The notes under the pieces: generated by a model
Database searches by the model: none
What the model was told of the DNA's origin: nothing
Seen by the model: only the letters and a program-made list of their open reading frames with translations
DNA from: Dryocosmus kuriphilus
Lineage: Eukaryota; Arthropoda; Insecta; Hymenoptera; Cynipidae
Length of the DNA stretch: 64,000 nucleotides
NCBI GenBank assembly: GCA_038277395.1
Contig: CM076194.1
Location: 113,549,417-113,613,416, forward strand
Direction of reading: 5' to 3'
Shown here: positions 41,529-54,205 of the stretch, piece after piece
Numbering within the stretch: the stretch's first letter is position 1
Layout: each line of letters opens with the position of its first letter
Program-made: the position numbers and the translations under genes

Positions 41529-43659
41529 ATTACATTAAAAAATTATTATTTTATGTTCTGTTTTTTTTTTTCGTAAATGTTGTGAGACTCAGATTTATTC
41601 GGGGCTTCGTTACTTAACACTTTTCTTCCGGTTGACGATAACTGGAAAAAAGTTTTATTTTAGAAACACTGCAAAATATATTGCATATATGTACGTACCT
41701 GTATTGGGCATGTACTAGGTTGAAATAAAATATATTAAAAAGTTAATCAGATGGAATAATTTTCTAATTATTTTCGATCTCATGGAATGATCTTTTTTGT
41801 CTAAATTAGTGTTTAAAACAGAGGGGTTAACAACTCGTAAAGTCTGGTGTATACCTTTACTGAAGCTGTCGCCCTGGATACTTAATATTATTTCGATAGA
41901 TCGAAATTTCAACTTTAATGTCCCCCTCTCCCAGAAATATGTCAAAAGAATACTTTTAAGACATTTTTTAATTTAATAAATTTTAGGAACAAGACTCCTT
42001 CAAATTGCCTAATTGTACAAAATAGGTATTTTCTAATTTCCAGTTAAAATATTTCCCATTTCTAAGATATCATTTGAAAAAGTGGAGCTTGATCTTAAAA
42101 TTGTCAATCGCTTCCAATAGGCGACTATCGGAAACCGAAATTAAATACCGACTCGACTCAACATGATTCAAAGGCATCCAATTGATTTTTTCTGCGAAGA
42201 ATTTTTAAAAAGATGGAAACCTGACAAAATATACATAATACAACATAATAAACAGTAGAATATCGCAAAATGAAGTTGTAGTGTTTTAAAATTTTATAAC
42301 ATACTTTTGATTTGCTAATATATATTTTTCGCTAAACTATTTTTTTAACTCACAGGGATCACAGCGGATTAGTAGTTCAATTTTAGAGCAAAAAGGTGAT
42401 TCTTTTTAAAGCGTCAGGAGAGTGAAAATACGTTAAGAAATAAAATATTAATTCTTATAAGGAAAAACCTTATTTTTCGACTGAATACGGACTATGTCTT
42501 CTTTATTCAGTCTGGATGAAGTCGAAAGATAAGATTTGTCCTTATATAAATTAATTGATGTTTCCCAGACGTGAAATTACTAGAATAATTCACATCCCGC
42601 AAAGTTCTTTTTGAAATACAAGATTTTTATACCAAAATAGTATTTACTTATTTAAAACACTTCATACATCGTATCTGCGACATCTACTAACAGTTTTTTT
42701 TCTCTAGGTTTAGCCAGACCTAATTAATTCAAACTTCTTTTTTTACATTTTTTTTCGCAATATATCGAACAGGACGGACAGTAATTTCTGCACTTACATT
42801 TTGGAATTAGACAATTTTAGAACACAAAAATCCTGTAAATTAAGAAAAACATCACATAAGTGTTTCAAAAAGACTAACCTTCAACTTCTTGTTACATTTT
42901 CCATCTAATTGCCCAGTTTACCAATTCCGATTCAGAATTCCATCAAAATATCGGCAAACATTTTGTTTATTTTTCTTTTCGGTGAACAAAAAATATGAAT
43001 TCTTGTAATAACTGTAAAAAATACAATTACTAAATAAAGCTTGAATACAAAATTATTTGCTTAAATACCATACACTACAGATACAATAAAATATCCTATT
43101 ACACAATATGTAGTATATATAATAATAATGATGATAATAATAATAATAAACATTGAAACTTGATTATAATGATGATTATCCTAACTCATTTATTTCACTC
43201 ACGTGTACTTTTGTACGTATGACGGATAAAATTCACGGATTCCGTGGTAAAATTATTTGAAATTTGTTGAAATTACAGCGTGTTCACGTTACAAATTCCT
43301 CGATCATCGTAGGTAAGAATCCTACCAACGTTGTTTCTGGCAAATTTATATTTGCATTTTTTGCTGTGCCTGTATATTCAGGGTTGGGAAAATAAAATAC
43401 CTTGACCTGAGGTAAATTACATGGTTTTTTTTACAGTAATTTACTAGTGTAACGATGTCACCATTTTGGCTTCTGTAAGATCCTATAGTCACTATAGTCT
43501 ATGCCGGAAATTGCCGCGACTCTTGCGTTGAAAACGTGGGAATCTGTTTTATCATAAAGTAAAGTGGATATTAGGCGGGAAGAGCAAATTTGGGACAATT
43601 TCAAATCTTTGAATAACTAATTCTGATATTAAGCTAAAGTGTAAATAAAGTCACTCATT
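41529..43659. other. AT-rich intergenic region
   Basis: No convincing gene. Contains a short AATAATAATGATG microsatellite near 43120-43150. It may include introns of the zinc-finger gene to the left. Confidence 0.4.
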
Positions 43660-43673
43660 AGGAATTTTAGGGT

Positions 43674-43890
43674 GAAAACAAGTCTATGAAATTATTTTAA
43701 GAACGTGCGAAGAAATAATATGTCAAAACAAGTCTATAAATTTACTATTTTTAGAACGAGCGAAGGGGAAAATATGTCAAAACAAGTCTATAAATTTACA
43801 ACCTTTAGAACGAACAGAGAGATAATATACCAAAAAAAGTCTATGAATTTACTCATTTAAGAACATGCGAATGGAGAATATGTAGAAAAC
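43674..43890 (+). repeat. 54-base tandem repeat, about four copies
   Basis: Units begin AAAACAAGTCTATAAATTTA and continue through a TTTAGAACG...GCGAA...ATATGTC pattern. Copies start near 43674, 43726, 43780 and 43833, with a fifth decayed start. Such repeats are common in the U3 part of LTRs. Confidence 0.75.
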
Positions 43891-44052
43891 AAGCCCATAA
43901 AATACAACCTCAAGGACTAATTAAATTTGTTTTGAGAAATCGAGCATGGGAAAGACATTTCGAGCAAATTCTGGCACGTGTGCGACCTTGCGAGACTGCG
44001 CCGGCACGTGTTTGGGACTAAACGCTTGACCCTACGCTGAGGAAGCGTGGGA

Positions 44053-44090
44053 TATAAAAGGAGGTGCGGAGGGAAAGCCGCGTCAGTTGT
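44053..44090 (+). promoter_or_regulatory. TATA box plus TCAGT initiator
   Basis: TATAAAAG at 44053-44060 and TCAGTT from 44083; the initiator A lies 32 bases after the TATA start, ideal arthropod spacing. GTCAGTTGTTA-type repeats follow to about 44175. Confidence 0.65.
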
Positions 44091-44176
44091 TAGTCAGTTG
44101 TTAACCAGTTAGTAGTCAGTTGGTAGTCAGTTAGTAGCCAGTTGGCAGCCAGTTGTTAGCCAGTTGTTAGTCAGTC
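44083..44176 (+). repeat. CAGTTGTTAGT short tandem repeats
   Basis: About eight degenerate 10-11-base units (TCAGTTGTTAG, CCAGTTAGTAG, CAGTTGGCAGC) start exactly at the initiator, so each unit could supply another initiator. Confidence 0.7.
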
Positions 44177-45121
44177 AATTGATTAATTGAATAGAGAACT
44201 TGGAACATAAAGAACAATACTCGCGTTTCCAACAATTCGATCCAAACATTGTGAGAGTGCGTGACCCAAAAAGGACTTAATAAGAAACCAAGGAATGTTC
44301 AACACAAACTGAAAAGTGAAAAAATATAGAATTTGTTTCCACTCAAAAAAATTTGTGTTCATTAATAGCGTGCAGAATCCCAAAATCCAATTCCAGAACA
44401 GTGTTTCAACGCTCTTTGTCAGCAAAGGACCATCACTTCAAATCAAATTCGACGGCTTCCACAGGAGTTTCATCACCTACGACCAGAGGGCCCAGGATAG
44501 GTCCTGACACCAGAGATGGTGACACTAGGTATTTTTCCTCTTCTGTATATTACATGCACGAAGTATTATAAGGAGCTCCGACTCTACCGATCATTCCGGA
44601 AAATTCTGCTGCAAGTATTCCAGTTGCATGGAGTACTATTAAGGAGAACCAACTTGGATTATAAAAGTTGGGACAACTTTTCCGGCCGAAATGGCTGTGC
44701 ACATCAACTGGTTACAGCGCCTCTAGTGTCGCCTATCGGCAGCTCTGCTGAAAAAGAGAAACGCTTATGTGACTTTAGCATTAGCAAGAGAAAGATGGTG
44801 AAGCGTGTTTACATGATGATATGTGAGAGATATGGAAATAGTACATAAAAATATGTCATAATTTTCTCTATTTAGGTAAAATATGCATATGTAATAAATA
44901 TAAATAAAATGTGTTTATATAAAAATATATAAATATGAATATAATGAATGATTTTAATCATAATTATGCCTAAGTATCTTTTGACGTAAGCTCATACACA
45001 AATGGTGGAGCAAATCTCGTAAGAATGAATTTTTTTTATTTAATATGATTTATTTATTTATATTATTATGTATGAAATAAAATATTTATTATTTAGTATT
45101 AAAATTTTTTTATTTCATTAA

Positions 45122-46149
45122 GGGCTTGTGCCACTGAGCGGAAGACCTACATTACCAACCTCAATTTTAGGATTTATCCATGTATTTTTTTAAACACAGA
45201 ACTTTTTTTGTAAATAAAATATTGGACTGAAACTTTGAGAAATGCATGAGAAGACAATAAATTGCGTTTGTATACATTATTTGAGTAAGAATTTTGAAAA
45301 AAGTTTTTTTCGACGAAATTAAAACTGGAAATTTCTTGGAGCTTCTCGCAGAATTTTTTTGAATCACAGAACTTTTTTTGTAAATAAAGTATCGGACTGA
45401 AACTTTGGGAAATGCATGAGAAGACATTAAATTGCGTTTGTATACACTATTTGAGCAGGAATTTTGAAAAAAGTTTTTTCGAAGAAATTAAAACGGGAAG
45501 CATTTTGCAAGCTAGTTCCAATCAACACCGCCCCCAATATCAAAGCGATGGCGCATAACACGCGACATGCCTCGGGTTCACTGACAAGTGACGCCGCGAA
45601 TTTACATATTAGTTTGTTCATTTGCACTATACGTACAAAAATTGCTGTTTATAATGTTTTCTAACGAAATTTGCCCTATTTTCTTCAAGATAGAGGAGTC
45701 GTTTACCTCAATACTGCTCCACTGAAAAAAAAGACATTTATTACAGAGTTCAACAGCACGGTCGGTATCCCTGGGAATATATTTAGTCATTACAAATATT
45801 TTTACATTATTTATACTTAAATCGGGTATACAAACGTAGTTTATTGTCCTCTTTTGCTTCTCTGAAAGTTTTAGGTTAATATATCATGTATAAAAAAAGT
45901 TCCGTGATTCAAAAAATTTCTGGAGAAGCTCCAAGAAATTTCCAGTTTTAATTTCTTCGAAAAAAAACTTTTTTCAAAATTCCTACTTAAATAATGTATA
46001 CGAACGCAATTTATCGTCTTCTCATGCATTTCCCAAAGTTTCAGTCCGATATTTTATTTACAAAAAAAGTTCTGTGGTTCAAGAAATAAATGGATAAATC
46101 CTCAATTTGAGGTTGGTAATGTAGGTCTTCCGCTCAGGGGCACATGCCC
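45122..46149. mobile_element. 1.03-kb foldback MITE, TTAA target duplication
   Basis: Flanked by TTAA (45118-45121 and 46150-46153). Ends GGGCTTGTGCCACTGAGCGG and, inverted, GGGCATGTGCCCCTGAGCGG. The next 60 bases also match. Inside are three copies of a 135-base phrase, two direct (about 45194 and 45362) and one inverted (about 45893-46085). No gene. Confidence 0.85.
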
Positions 46150-46660
46150 TTAAGTCATAGAAATATTTATAAAACAATTTGGCATATATCGTATGTCATT
46201 TTTTTCCTCGAAACCATCTGTGTCTAAACTTAATTCATTTCTGTGACAAGCGAGAGAGATCAAAACATTATTTTTTTACGTAAATAATGTAGTCTTCAAA
46301 ACTGGTAATTGTATATTTAAAACTTTAAATGAAAATTGTTAATACCTCGTTATTGCCTAAACGAGTTTTTTTGCAATATAAATTACTTTACTTAATAATT
46401 AAAAAATTCATAAGCAGCATTTAATTCTTTTCCTAACATTACTTACCTTGTTCTATATCATTTTTGAAAAGTAAAGAAATGCATAATTTTTTGTACGTTT
46501 AGAGCTTCAATAGTAAATTCATTATGAATATGCCAAATTGTTTTATAATTATTTCTTTGACTTAATGAAATAAAGAAATATTTAGTGCAAAATAATCAAT
46601 ATTTTCTTTCATACATAATAATATAAATAAATGAAATATATTAAATAAAAAACATTGATC

Positions 46661-46745
46661 CGTACGAGATTCGAACCCATGTTAATTGAAATATCGATTA
46701 CAAAAAGTTTATGCATGCTACCCACTAGGCTAGCGTACACCGTAC
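46661..46745 (-). ncRNA. tRNA-like module in foldback family, copy 1
   Basis: On the minus strand an A box TAGCCTAGTGG (46732-46722) and a B box GGTTCGAATCT (46677-46667) are enclosed by pairing GTACG/CGTAC ends. The A-B distance is longer than in most tRNAs. A remnant of the same B-box region lies near 45012 on the plus strand. Confidence 0.45.
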
Positions 46746-47221
46746 TATGCATGTAGTTAAAATGACACTTAAGGTGTGCTCCCCCATTTGTGTATGAGCT
46801 TACGTAAAAGATATTTAGGCATAATAATTATAACTAACATTATTCATTATATTTATTAAAAATGCATATTTGACCTAATTAGAGTAAATTATGACATATT
46901 TTTATGTAATATTTCACAAATCAACATGTAAACACGCTTCATCATCTTTCTCTTGCTAATAATAAGTCGCACAAGCGTGTCTCTTTAACAGAGCTGCAGA
47001 TCGCCGGCACTAAAGACGCTAGAGCCAGTTAAAGTGCACAGCCATTTCGGCCGAAAAAATCGTTCTATTTTTTTTTATTTCTCGCATTGGAGTTGTTTCT
47101 CCTTAATAGTACTCCATGTCCAGCTGCTATCGCAGAAGTTACAATAAAGGTTACTAGAGCCTCTTGCGGCAATGCTTTGTAACATAAGTTTAGAACATAT
47201 AAAATTGTCTGCATATATATC

Positions 47222-47567
47222 ATGGAGTAATAATAAAGAGACCAAACGCCAATGCGCGCGCGAATGCAAAGTGATGCCAAGTTTTTCGGATATAGTAGAG
47301 AGGGAGGATGTACGGTAAATGTTAAAGATGGTCGCCTCGATTTGAGTGAAATATCTGTGAAAGTTTTTGATCGGTTGTTTATCCATGAATCAAATTTACC
47401 GCTAAAAACCCATCAGTAAAAAATCTTTCGCAGCTCTCCCAGATATTCCACTCAAAACGAGGCGATCACCTTTAACATTTAGACTACACTACAATTACTC
47501 CCCCCTTTCTGTCTCCGGAAAACTTGGCATCACTTGTGCGACACACAATTTGGTCTCCATACTATTA
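47222..47567. mobile_element. palindromic MITE, copy 1
   Basis: About 346 bp with inverted ends ATCATGGAGTAATA and AGAGACCAAAC-like inner words. A related copy is at 48263-48607. Both halves carry the same CTCGTTTTGAGTGGAATATC-like phrase in inverse. No coding. Confidence 0.7.
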
Positions 47568-48262
47568 CTCCATGATATGCATCATATGCATTAAAGAAAT
47601 CTGCGACTGTAATAGCAGACGACACAGTGTAAATGAAATTTTGGCTGTCAATGCACGCGACCAATCCTGTGGCTGCAATAGCAGAAGATACAATAGTTTC
47701 GAGTTTGAGCACAAGAGGTGCGACTGTGCTACGACGGAGTTTGCGCAGTGCGCAATTTTTATTCTCACTTTATTCTCACCTTCATTCTCACTTTCAGTAT
47801 TTTAACTGCTTCTGATGTATATCTTAATATTCTACAGTTTTCGTAGAAAACAATTTCTACAAAAATCATTCAAAAGTACTAATAAAGTATTCAAATATAC
47901 TATTATACATTAATTAAATCAGCGAAACGAATAGAGCTCTTAAAATAGGAGAACACGTATTTCTGTAGGCTTCTATTATGTTAAAAACATTAAATAACCT
48001 CTAATTTTCTTACATATTTTTTACCAGCATCGCATACAGCTATAAAAATTCAATCCACAATGACGATTGCAAACCATTTTTTATGTACACTTCCAGTATG
48101 ATTACTTTGTCTTAATTACTGAAATACTTCTGGCACAATATGAGTTCATATACTTGTATTTGAAAACGCCCGCCAAATTTCTATTGGCTATTTGAAATAG
48201 GCCCCGCCCAAATACACTACGCAAACTCCACCGTAGCGCAGTTTACATCACTGAGTAATAAC

Positions 48263-48607
48263 CATGGAGTAATAATTAAGAGACCAAACGCCAATGCGTG
48301 CGCGAATGGAAAGTGGTTCCAAGGTTTTAGAACACACTAGAGGGGGAGGACGTACGCTAAATATTAACGGTGGTCACCTCGTTTTAAGTGGAATATCTGC
48401 AAGAGTTTTTGACTGGCTGGTTATTCATGATTCAAATTTACCGCCAAAGTCCAGCAGTAAAAAATCTCTCGCAGCTCTCGCAGATATTCTACTCAAAACG
48501 AGGCCCCCACCTTTAAGGTTTAGCGTGCATTCCACCAAACCCCTTACTACGTCCGTAAAACTTGGAACCACTTGTGTAACATACAGTTTGGTCTCCTGAC
48601 TATTACC
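48263..48607. mobile_element. palindromic MITE, copy 2
   Basis: About 345 bp, clearly the same family as 47222-47567, from CATGGAGTAATAATT to TCCTGACTATTACC. Its right end coincides with the start of the duplicated 0.64-kb segment. Confidence 0.7.
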
Positions 48608-49237
48608 ATAGATATAACGTAATAGATGAGGTAACGAATTAGGTCGGCCACGTAACGGTAGTTGGCGCCACAGAAAAGTTATGTGGCCCTGTAGCTTCGA
48701 CCACATACTTGTAGAGGCACTGGCGATGCATATAGCGCCAAATATGAAATGATTGAAAATCGAAAATGATTATAGTGCTGAATGGTTGCTACGTGATATT
48801 GCAGATGATATAAAAAAAAGCTACTGGCTTTTTGAAATCAAAAATAGTTTATCGTAATGAAGTCAAAAATCAAAATTCTTTAAGTTCAAACGATTTCCAT
48901 ACGAAACTTTAGATTCACATAAAGAATGACCCGCTGACCAGCCCTCTTGCACCGAGTATACCTGTACAACTTTAAAGATTAAAGGGATGGTGCAGTTGGC
49001 AAATTGTATGCGACTAATGACTAATCTATAACGGGAGGCAATAGAAATATACTAATTTGAAGGACACTTTCCTATTAAAGTATATTCAATATGTCTATCA
49101 ATATTTTTTCTAAATGGTTCACCTACAAGTTGTTCCTTTTGGTGTCAAAATGATTTATGGATTTTGTCAGAATTTGAAAAAAATATTTAGAAGTTATTTG
49201 AATAAAATACGTATTTTAGTTAAATAAGCTGTGTAAT
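48601..49237 (+). repeat. duplicated 0.64-kb segment, copy 1
   Basis: Nearly identical to 53556-54190 (a few single-base differences or indels), same orientation, about 4.95 kb apart. No gene recognised. Confidence 0.92.
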
Positions 49238-50831
49238 TGAAATATTTTACTTTGAAACGCATCCAATATATTCTTTTTCAAGAAATATGTTCATAAAATC
49301 CAGGGTACTTTTTCGAAAAGTTGGTCGTTAATTATTTAAACAAGTTAGAAAAAAGAAATTCATTATTTATGTGAGAAAGAAGATTCTGTAAAACATTTTT
49401 CAGAAGTTTTGAACCAAGAAAAGACTTTTTCCCCCTTTAGACTTTTCCCCTACAATCAACCGTTGTAAAGTTACAGCATTATAAAGAATTAAATTAGCAC
49501 AAGAAAACTTGATTATTATTTACAGGTAGACATCTCAGCACCTATTGAATCAAAAAAAAGTACAAATTGCTTTTCAAGGTATATACGGTACCACACAGAA
49601 AAAATCAATTTTCCCGATCAAAGTAAATGTTAAATGAAAATATTTTTAAAATCTTGGTTTCAATTTTAATTAATTCAAAATTGTAAAACTCTAAAATACA
49701 GTTTTTAAATATATTTGAAAATATATACGGGAAAAAGTAAAGACGTTATAGAATTTCTAAATCACTTTAAAATGAAGGTGAAAAATAAATTGGAATTTTT
49801 TTCAAAAAAAAACTTTTTTTTGGCCAGGTAATCTGTTTCCTATTTGGATTCATAATTTCAATACGAAACTACCATAACGAGTAGCTCACACGGCAACGTT
49901 CTGAGTTTGTAGTCGGAAGGTTGCAGGCTCGATTCTCGGTATCTACACTATTTTTATTTTTGTTTCTTTTTTTTTTTTATTTTACAAAAATGAACATTTA
50001 CGTTTTTTTTTCAATGAAAAACTCGCTTTTTTAAAACTTTTTTGGAAAACTTTCTATTTTCAATTGTAATTGCCGTGAAAATATACTTAACATCGCTAAA
50101 TATTATTATTGTGCTAACGTTTTTGATAGTGTTTTCTTAAGATCTTTAAAAATTAAGACCAAGAAATAAATTCACTAACATTCTAATTTCCTGCTTTTCC
50201 TATCCAATGTAACCACTCTGAAAATTGCTCCAACTCTTTCACATTTGAGCATTTTGGTTGCATTTTCTATACTAATAAAGTCAATTAAATGGGCTTATTA
50301 GAATAATACTTAATTTAGGATACTCCTGGTGAGAGGGCCCAGTAAGCAATGTGGAGATTATTTAGATAAATAATTTGCGTGTATAATAAGATTTATTCTG
50401 AAGTATTTTTAGTCTGACTATCCAATTAAAAATTTTTATTTATCTTCGTGAGTTTAAAATTAAATTTGACTAATTCAAGTTAGACAATATTTATTAAATT
50501 GCTACCTTATTTTAAGATTCTCCTCAATGCTGAAGCCAAGAAACAATCCACATCATATTATAATAATTTATACAAATATAAATCTATAATTATTATTGAT
50601 ACAATATAATATGATGAACACAAACTTGCATTTGTAAACTTATAATTGTATGAATAAAAAGCACACACAAAAAAATTTTACTTCAATTTACTCGTTCATC
50701 ACCTTCCATTTACACTATGCTGAATTTAAATATTATGCTTCAGTTACCCAAATAAACGGTTCATATTAATTGATAGAATGAAGAAAATCTAGATGTAGAA
50801 TCCTTCGTAATATTAACGTCCGGGTATATAT
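49238..50831. other. intergenic region with one tRNA-like sequence
   Basis: AT-rich, no convincing gene. Only the tRNA-like stretch at 49868-49952 stands out. Confidence 0.4.
49868..49952 (+). ncRNA. tRNA-like sequence, probably SINE- or pseudo-tRNA-derived
   Basis: TAGCTCACACGG resembles an A box with one inserted base, GGCTCGATTCT resembles a B box, and a TTCTG/CGGAA stem could be an anticodon arm. A T-run follows at about 49953. The acceptor stem does not close well. Confidence 0.35.
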
Positions 50832-52942
50832 CATTAAATAAATAAGACCAAAGGTCAGAACGACAGCTTCCAGACAATTATCGTTTATTAATATGAAAGT
50901 TCAAAGTAACGTTTCGGAATTACTCTAATTCCCTCTTCAGACTAAATAATTAAACTTTAAGTATGTCATTACAGTATTACAAATATATTTTTGAATGCTA
51001 GAATCAATTCATAAAGAATTCTGATAATTTGAAAAATTTAATCTTTGTGAGTGCTTGTATCATTGCTAGTGTAATAAATATTATAAGATCTATATATTGA
51101 ATCTGAATATAAAACGTAAAACAACTTATCGGCATATCCATTAGATAATATTACCTTAACATAAAAATTAAAAAAATTATAACCAGAACGGAGCTACAGT
51201 CCAGCTCCGTTAATGTAAATACGAGCACTCATTATTGAGAAATTTACCTGTATATATTATATAAATTTATTTCAATTTATCTGTCATTTGAGAGCAGAAG
51301 AATACGACATTCAAGGAAACCTGACTAAAAATACATATGCATACGTAGAGAATATAGAATAACTTGCAAAAAAATGTTTCTAAGGGGGGAAAAGTACAAT
51401 TTGTTTATAAACAATTAATATATTTTTTAAACAAATTCAATGTTTTTACATCCAGAAGGAAGATTTCTGGAACGTACTTTTTAAAACAAACATTTCGACG
51501 TCAAGGAATCGTCAAAATCTGTTTAGTCATTTACGAGATAAATGTTGGTCATGTAGTAATATTAAATTTTCATTGTTAATCAATTTTGCAAAAAAGTTTC
51601 GTTTGCGACCAAAACCTGGGGAAATATTTTCGAACATAAGGGCTACTAAAAAATTCATTTTACAGTGAAAATAAATGATTTTCGATTTATGGTGGCCTAC
51701 TTGGGATAATCTGACCTAAACTAAAAATTCAAACTCGAATAAAAAAAAAACTGGTAAGCAGAAAATTCCAATCCGACTCCGAATGATTTTGTATGATTAC
51801 GTATGAATGCGAAATCTGTTTCGAAAGCACGGATTCAATCGGAATCGAAGGAAAATCCATTCCCATTTATATAAATATTCACGTATAATTATAAAATCAC
51901 GTATATATTATATAATATATATTTGAACTTTTTACCCACACAGTTAATCTAAGATATATATTAGATTAACTGTCTAGGTGAAAAGTTCAAATACCTATAT
52001 GAAAAAAGTTAATGATTTTTTTTTCATCACGTTCATAAAAGTGGTCATGGATACTTTCCAACATTTGAGGAGTCGAGCAAATTTTGAGAAAAGTAAATAT
52101 TTCAGCGGGAAAGTTGTTAGGAAAAGAATAAAGAAATTTTCCTGAAAATATTACTTCAATTGATACAACGGTTGAAAACCTATGATTATTTTACTTCATT
52201 CGGGTTATCGAGTGCGACCGGCAACTCGTCACAAGCATACAATGTAAATTAAATAAGTACCTAATAAAAAATTATGTTTTCTTATCAATATATGTAAATT
52301 TTACTTTTTAATTCTATTGACAGATGTATATTTTCCATTTCGAAAACATAAAAAATAACTACTTGTACGTTTAGCTTGAAAAACACTTTTTTTAGGACAC
52401 TTTTAATACATTCTGCAATTTCTTCGGATGTGCACTACATATTCAAAGAATAATGCAGAAATGATCGTTTTGTTTACATTTTGTACATTGTTTGTACATT
52501 ATTGTCACGTTTTCTAGAAAATAATGAGCACTCATTATTGCTCGTATTTACATAAATGGAGCTGGACTGTAGCTCCGTTCTAGTTATAATTTAAAAAATT
52601 TTTTAATTGTTATGTTAATTTAATATTATCTAATGGATATGCCGATAAGTTGTTTTACGTTTTACATTCAGATTCAATAGATCTTATAATATTTATTACA
52701 CTAACAATGATACGAGCACTCACAAAGATTACATTTTTCAAATTATCAGAATTCTTTATGAATTAATCCTAGTATTCAAAAATCTATATCTGTAACACTG
52801 TAATGACATACTTAAAGTTTAATTATTCAGTCTGAAGAGGGAATTAGAGTAATTGCGAAACGTACTTACATTGAACTTTCATATTAATAAACGATAATTG
52901 TCTGGAAGCTGTCGTTCTGACCTTTGGTCTTATTTATTTAAT
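50832..52942. mobile_element. 2.1-kb non-autonomous TIR element
   Basis: Arms of about 400 bases: 50832-51245 pairs with 52525-52942. Ends ATTAAATAAATAAGACC, then GGTCAGAACGACAGC. The interior has no transposase. No clear target duplication was found. Confidence 0.8.
51920..51995. repeat. hairpin inside the 2.1-kb element
   Basis: TTTGAACTTTTTACCCACAC and CAGTTAATCTAA are repeated in inverse after an eight-base GATATATA-type centre, giving a stem of about 30 bases. Confidence 0.75.
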
Positions 52943-53105
52943 ATACTTTAATTTTTAATATTTTTAAAATTAAAATTTAAAATTTTTAATTAATTTAATA
53001 TACTTTTATATACTTAATATACTTCGACCGAGAATTCTCTCCTGTAAATAATGATATATTTATTAATAAAATTGATGAATTTTGAGCGGAATCTAACGAG
53101 ATAAG

Positions 53106-53170
<65 letters not shown>

Positions 53171-53530
53171 TAATATATGTTTGTAGTCTTTCTTTATTTC
53201 ACCTGTCACTTTTGTAAACACGGTAAACACACTCAACACATGCAGACACATGCATGTGTATGAGAATCGACTCGAATCTCCAAATCAGAAATTATAGTCC
53301 AGTTGGCACGAAACTGATATCTTGAATCGTTCGTCTTCGTGCAACTTCGGTTTTTCACGAGGCACAGCCGTACACCTACATCGGACATGCCGCGTGCCAC
53401 CGGCCACGGCCTGTTCAGTTTGTTTACTCGTTGCCACGGAAACGATGAAATGTTCTAGAGGGCAGTACCTACCTATAGGCGAAAATGTAGTTAGATATAT
53501 ATATCGGTCGTCCCCACCACTGACCCAAGC
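52943..53530. other. spacer with AT microsatellite
   Basis: Contains a (TA)n run at about 53108-53166. A more GC-rich stretch (53320-53520) has no recognised gene. Confidence 0.5.
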
Positions 53531-53555
53531 CGCATCTATTACGTTATATCTATGC

Positions 53556-54190
53556 TATTACCATAGATATAACGTAATAGATGAGGTAACGAATTAGGTC
53601 GGCCACGTAACGGTAGTTGGCGCCACAGAAAAGTTATGTGGCCCTGTAGCTTCGACCACATACTTGTAGAGGCACTGGCGATGCATATAGCGCCAAATAT
53701 GAAATGATTGAAAATCGAAAATGATTATAGTGCTGAATAGTTGCTACGTGATATTGCAGATGATATAAAAAAAGCTACTGGCTTTTTGAAATCAAAAATA
53801 GTTTATCGTAATGAAGTCAAAAATCAAAATTCTTTAAGTTCAAACGATTCCATACGAAACTTTAGATTCACATAAAGAATGACCCGCTGACCAGCCCTCT
53901 TGCACCGAGTATACCTGTACAACTTTAAAGATTAAAGGGATGGTGCAGTTGGCAAATTGTATGCGACTAATGACTAATCTATAACGGGAGGCAATAGAAA
54001 TATACTAATTTGAAGGACACTTTCCTATTAAAGTATATTCAATATGTCTATCAATATTTTTTCTAAATGGTTCACCTACAAGTTGTTCCTTTTGGTGTCA
54101 AAATGATTTATGGATTTTGTCAGAATTTGAAAAAAATATTTAGAAGTTATTTGAATAAAATACGTATTTTAGTTAAATAAGCTGTGTAAT
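53556..54190 (+). repeat. duplicated 0.64-kb segment, copy 2
   Basis: Second copy of 48601-49237. It is bracketed by an 18-base direct repeat ATATCTATGCTATTACCA at 53546-53563 and 54191-54208. Its left junction also forms a perfect 22-bp inverted repeat (53533-53554 with 53562-53583). Confidence 0.92.
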
Positions 54191-54205
54191 ATATCTATGC
54201 TATTA

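Larger units (their letters stand above)
43560..44540 (+). mobile_element. probable solo LTR
   Basis: Tandem repeats, then two CACGTG E-boxes (about 43975 and 44005), a TATAAAAG box, an initiator and a leader ending in a GGTGACACT word that resembles LTR ends. No gag or pol follows. The LTR limits (TG...CA) and target duplication were not found, so a host promoter is possible. Confidence 0.4.
44618..47130. mobile_element. foldback-type element (GGAGTACTATTAAGG family), copy 1
   Basis: The left part (44618-45117) and right part (46154-47130) are inverted relatives: GGAGTACTATTAAGGAGAA, the GGCCGAAATGGCTGTGCAC phrase and an AGCGTGTTTACATG phrase occur on both sides. The right side also keeps a tRNA-like module. 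Interrupted by the TTAA element at 45122-46149. A second copy lies at 55727-57240. Confidence 0.6.
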
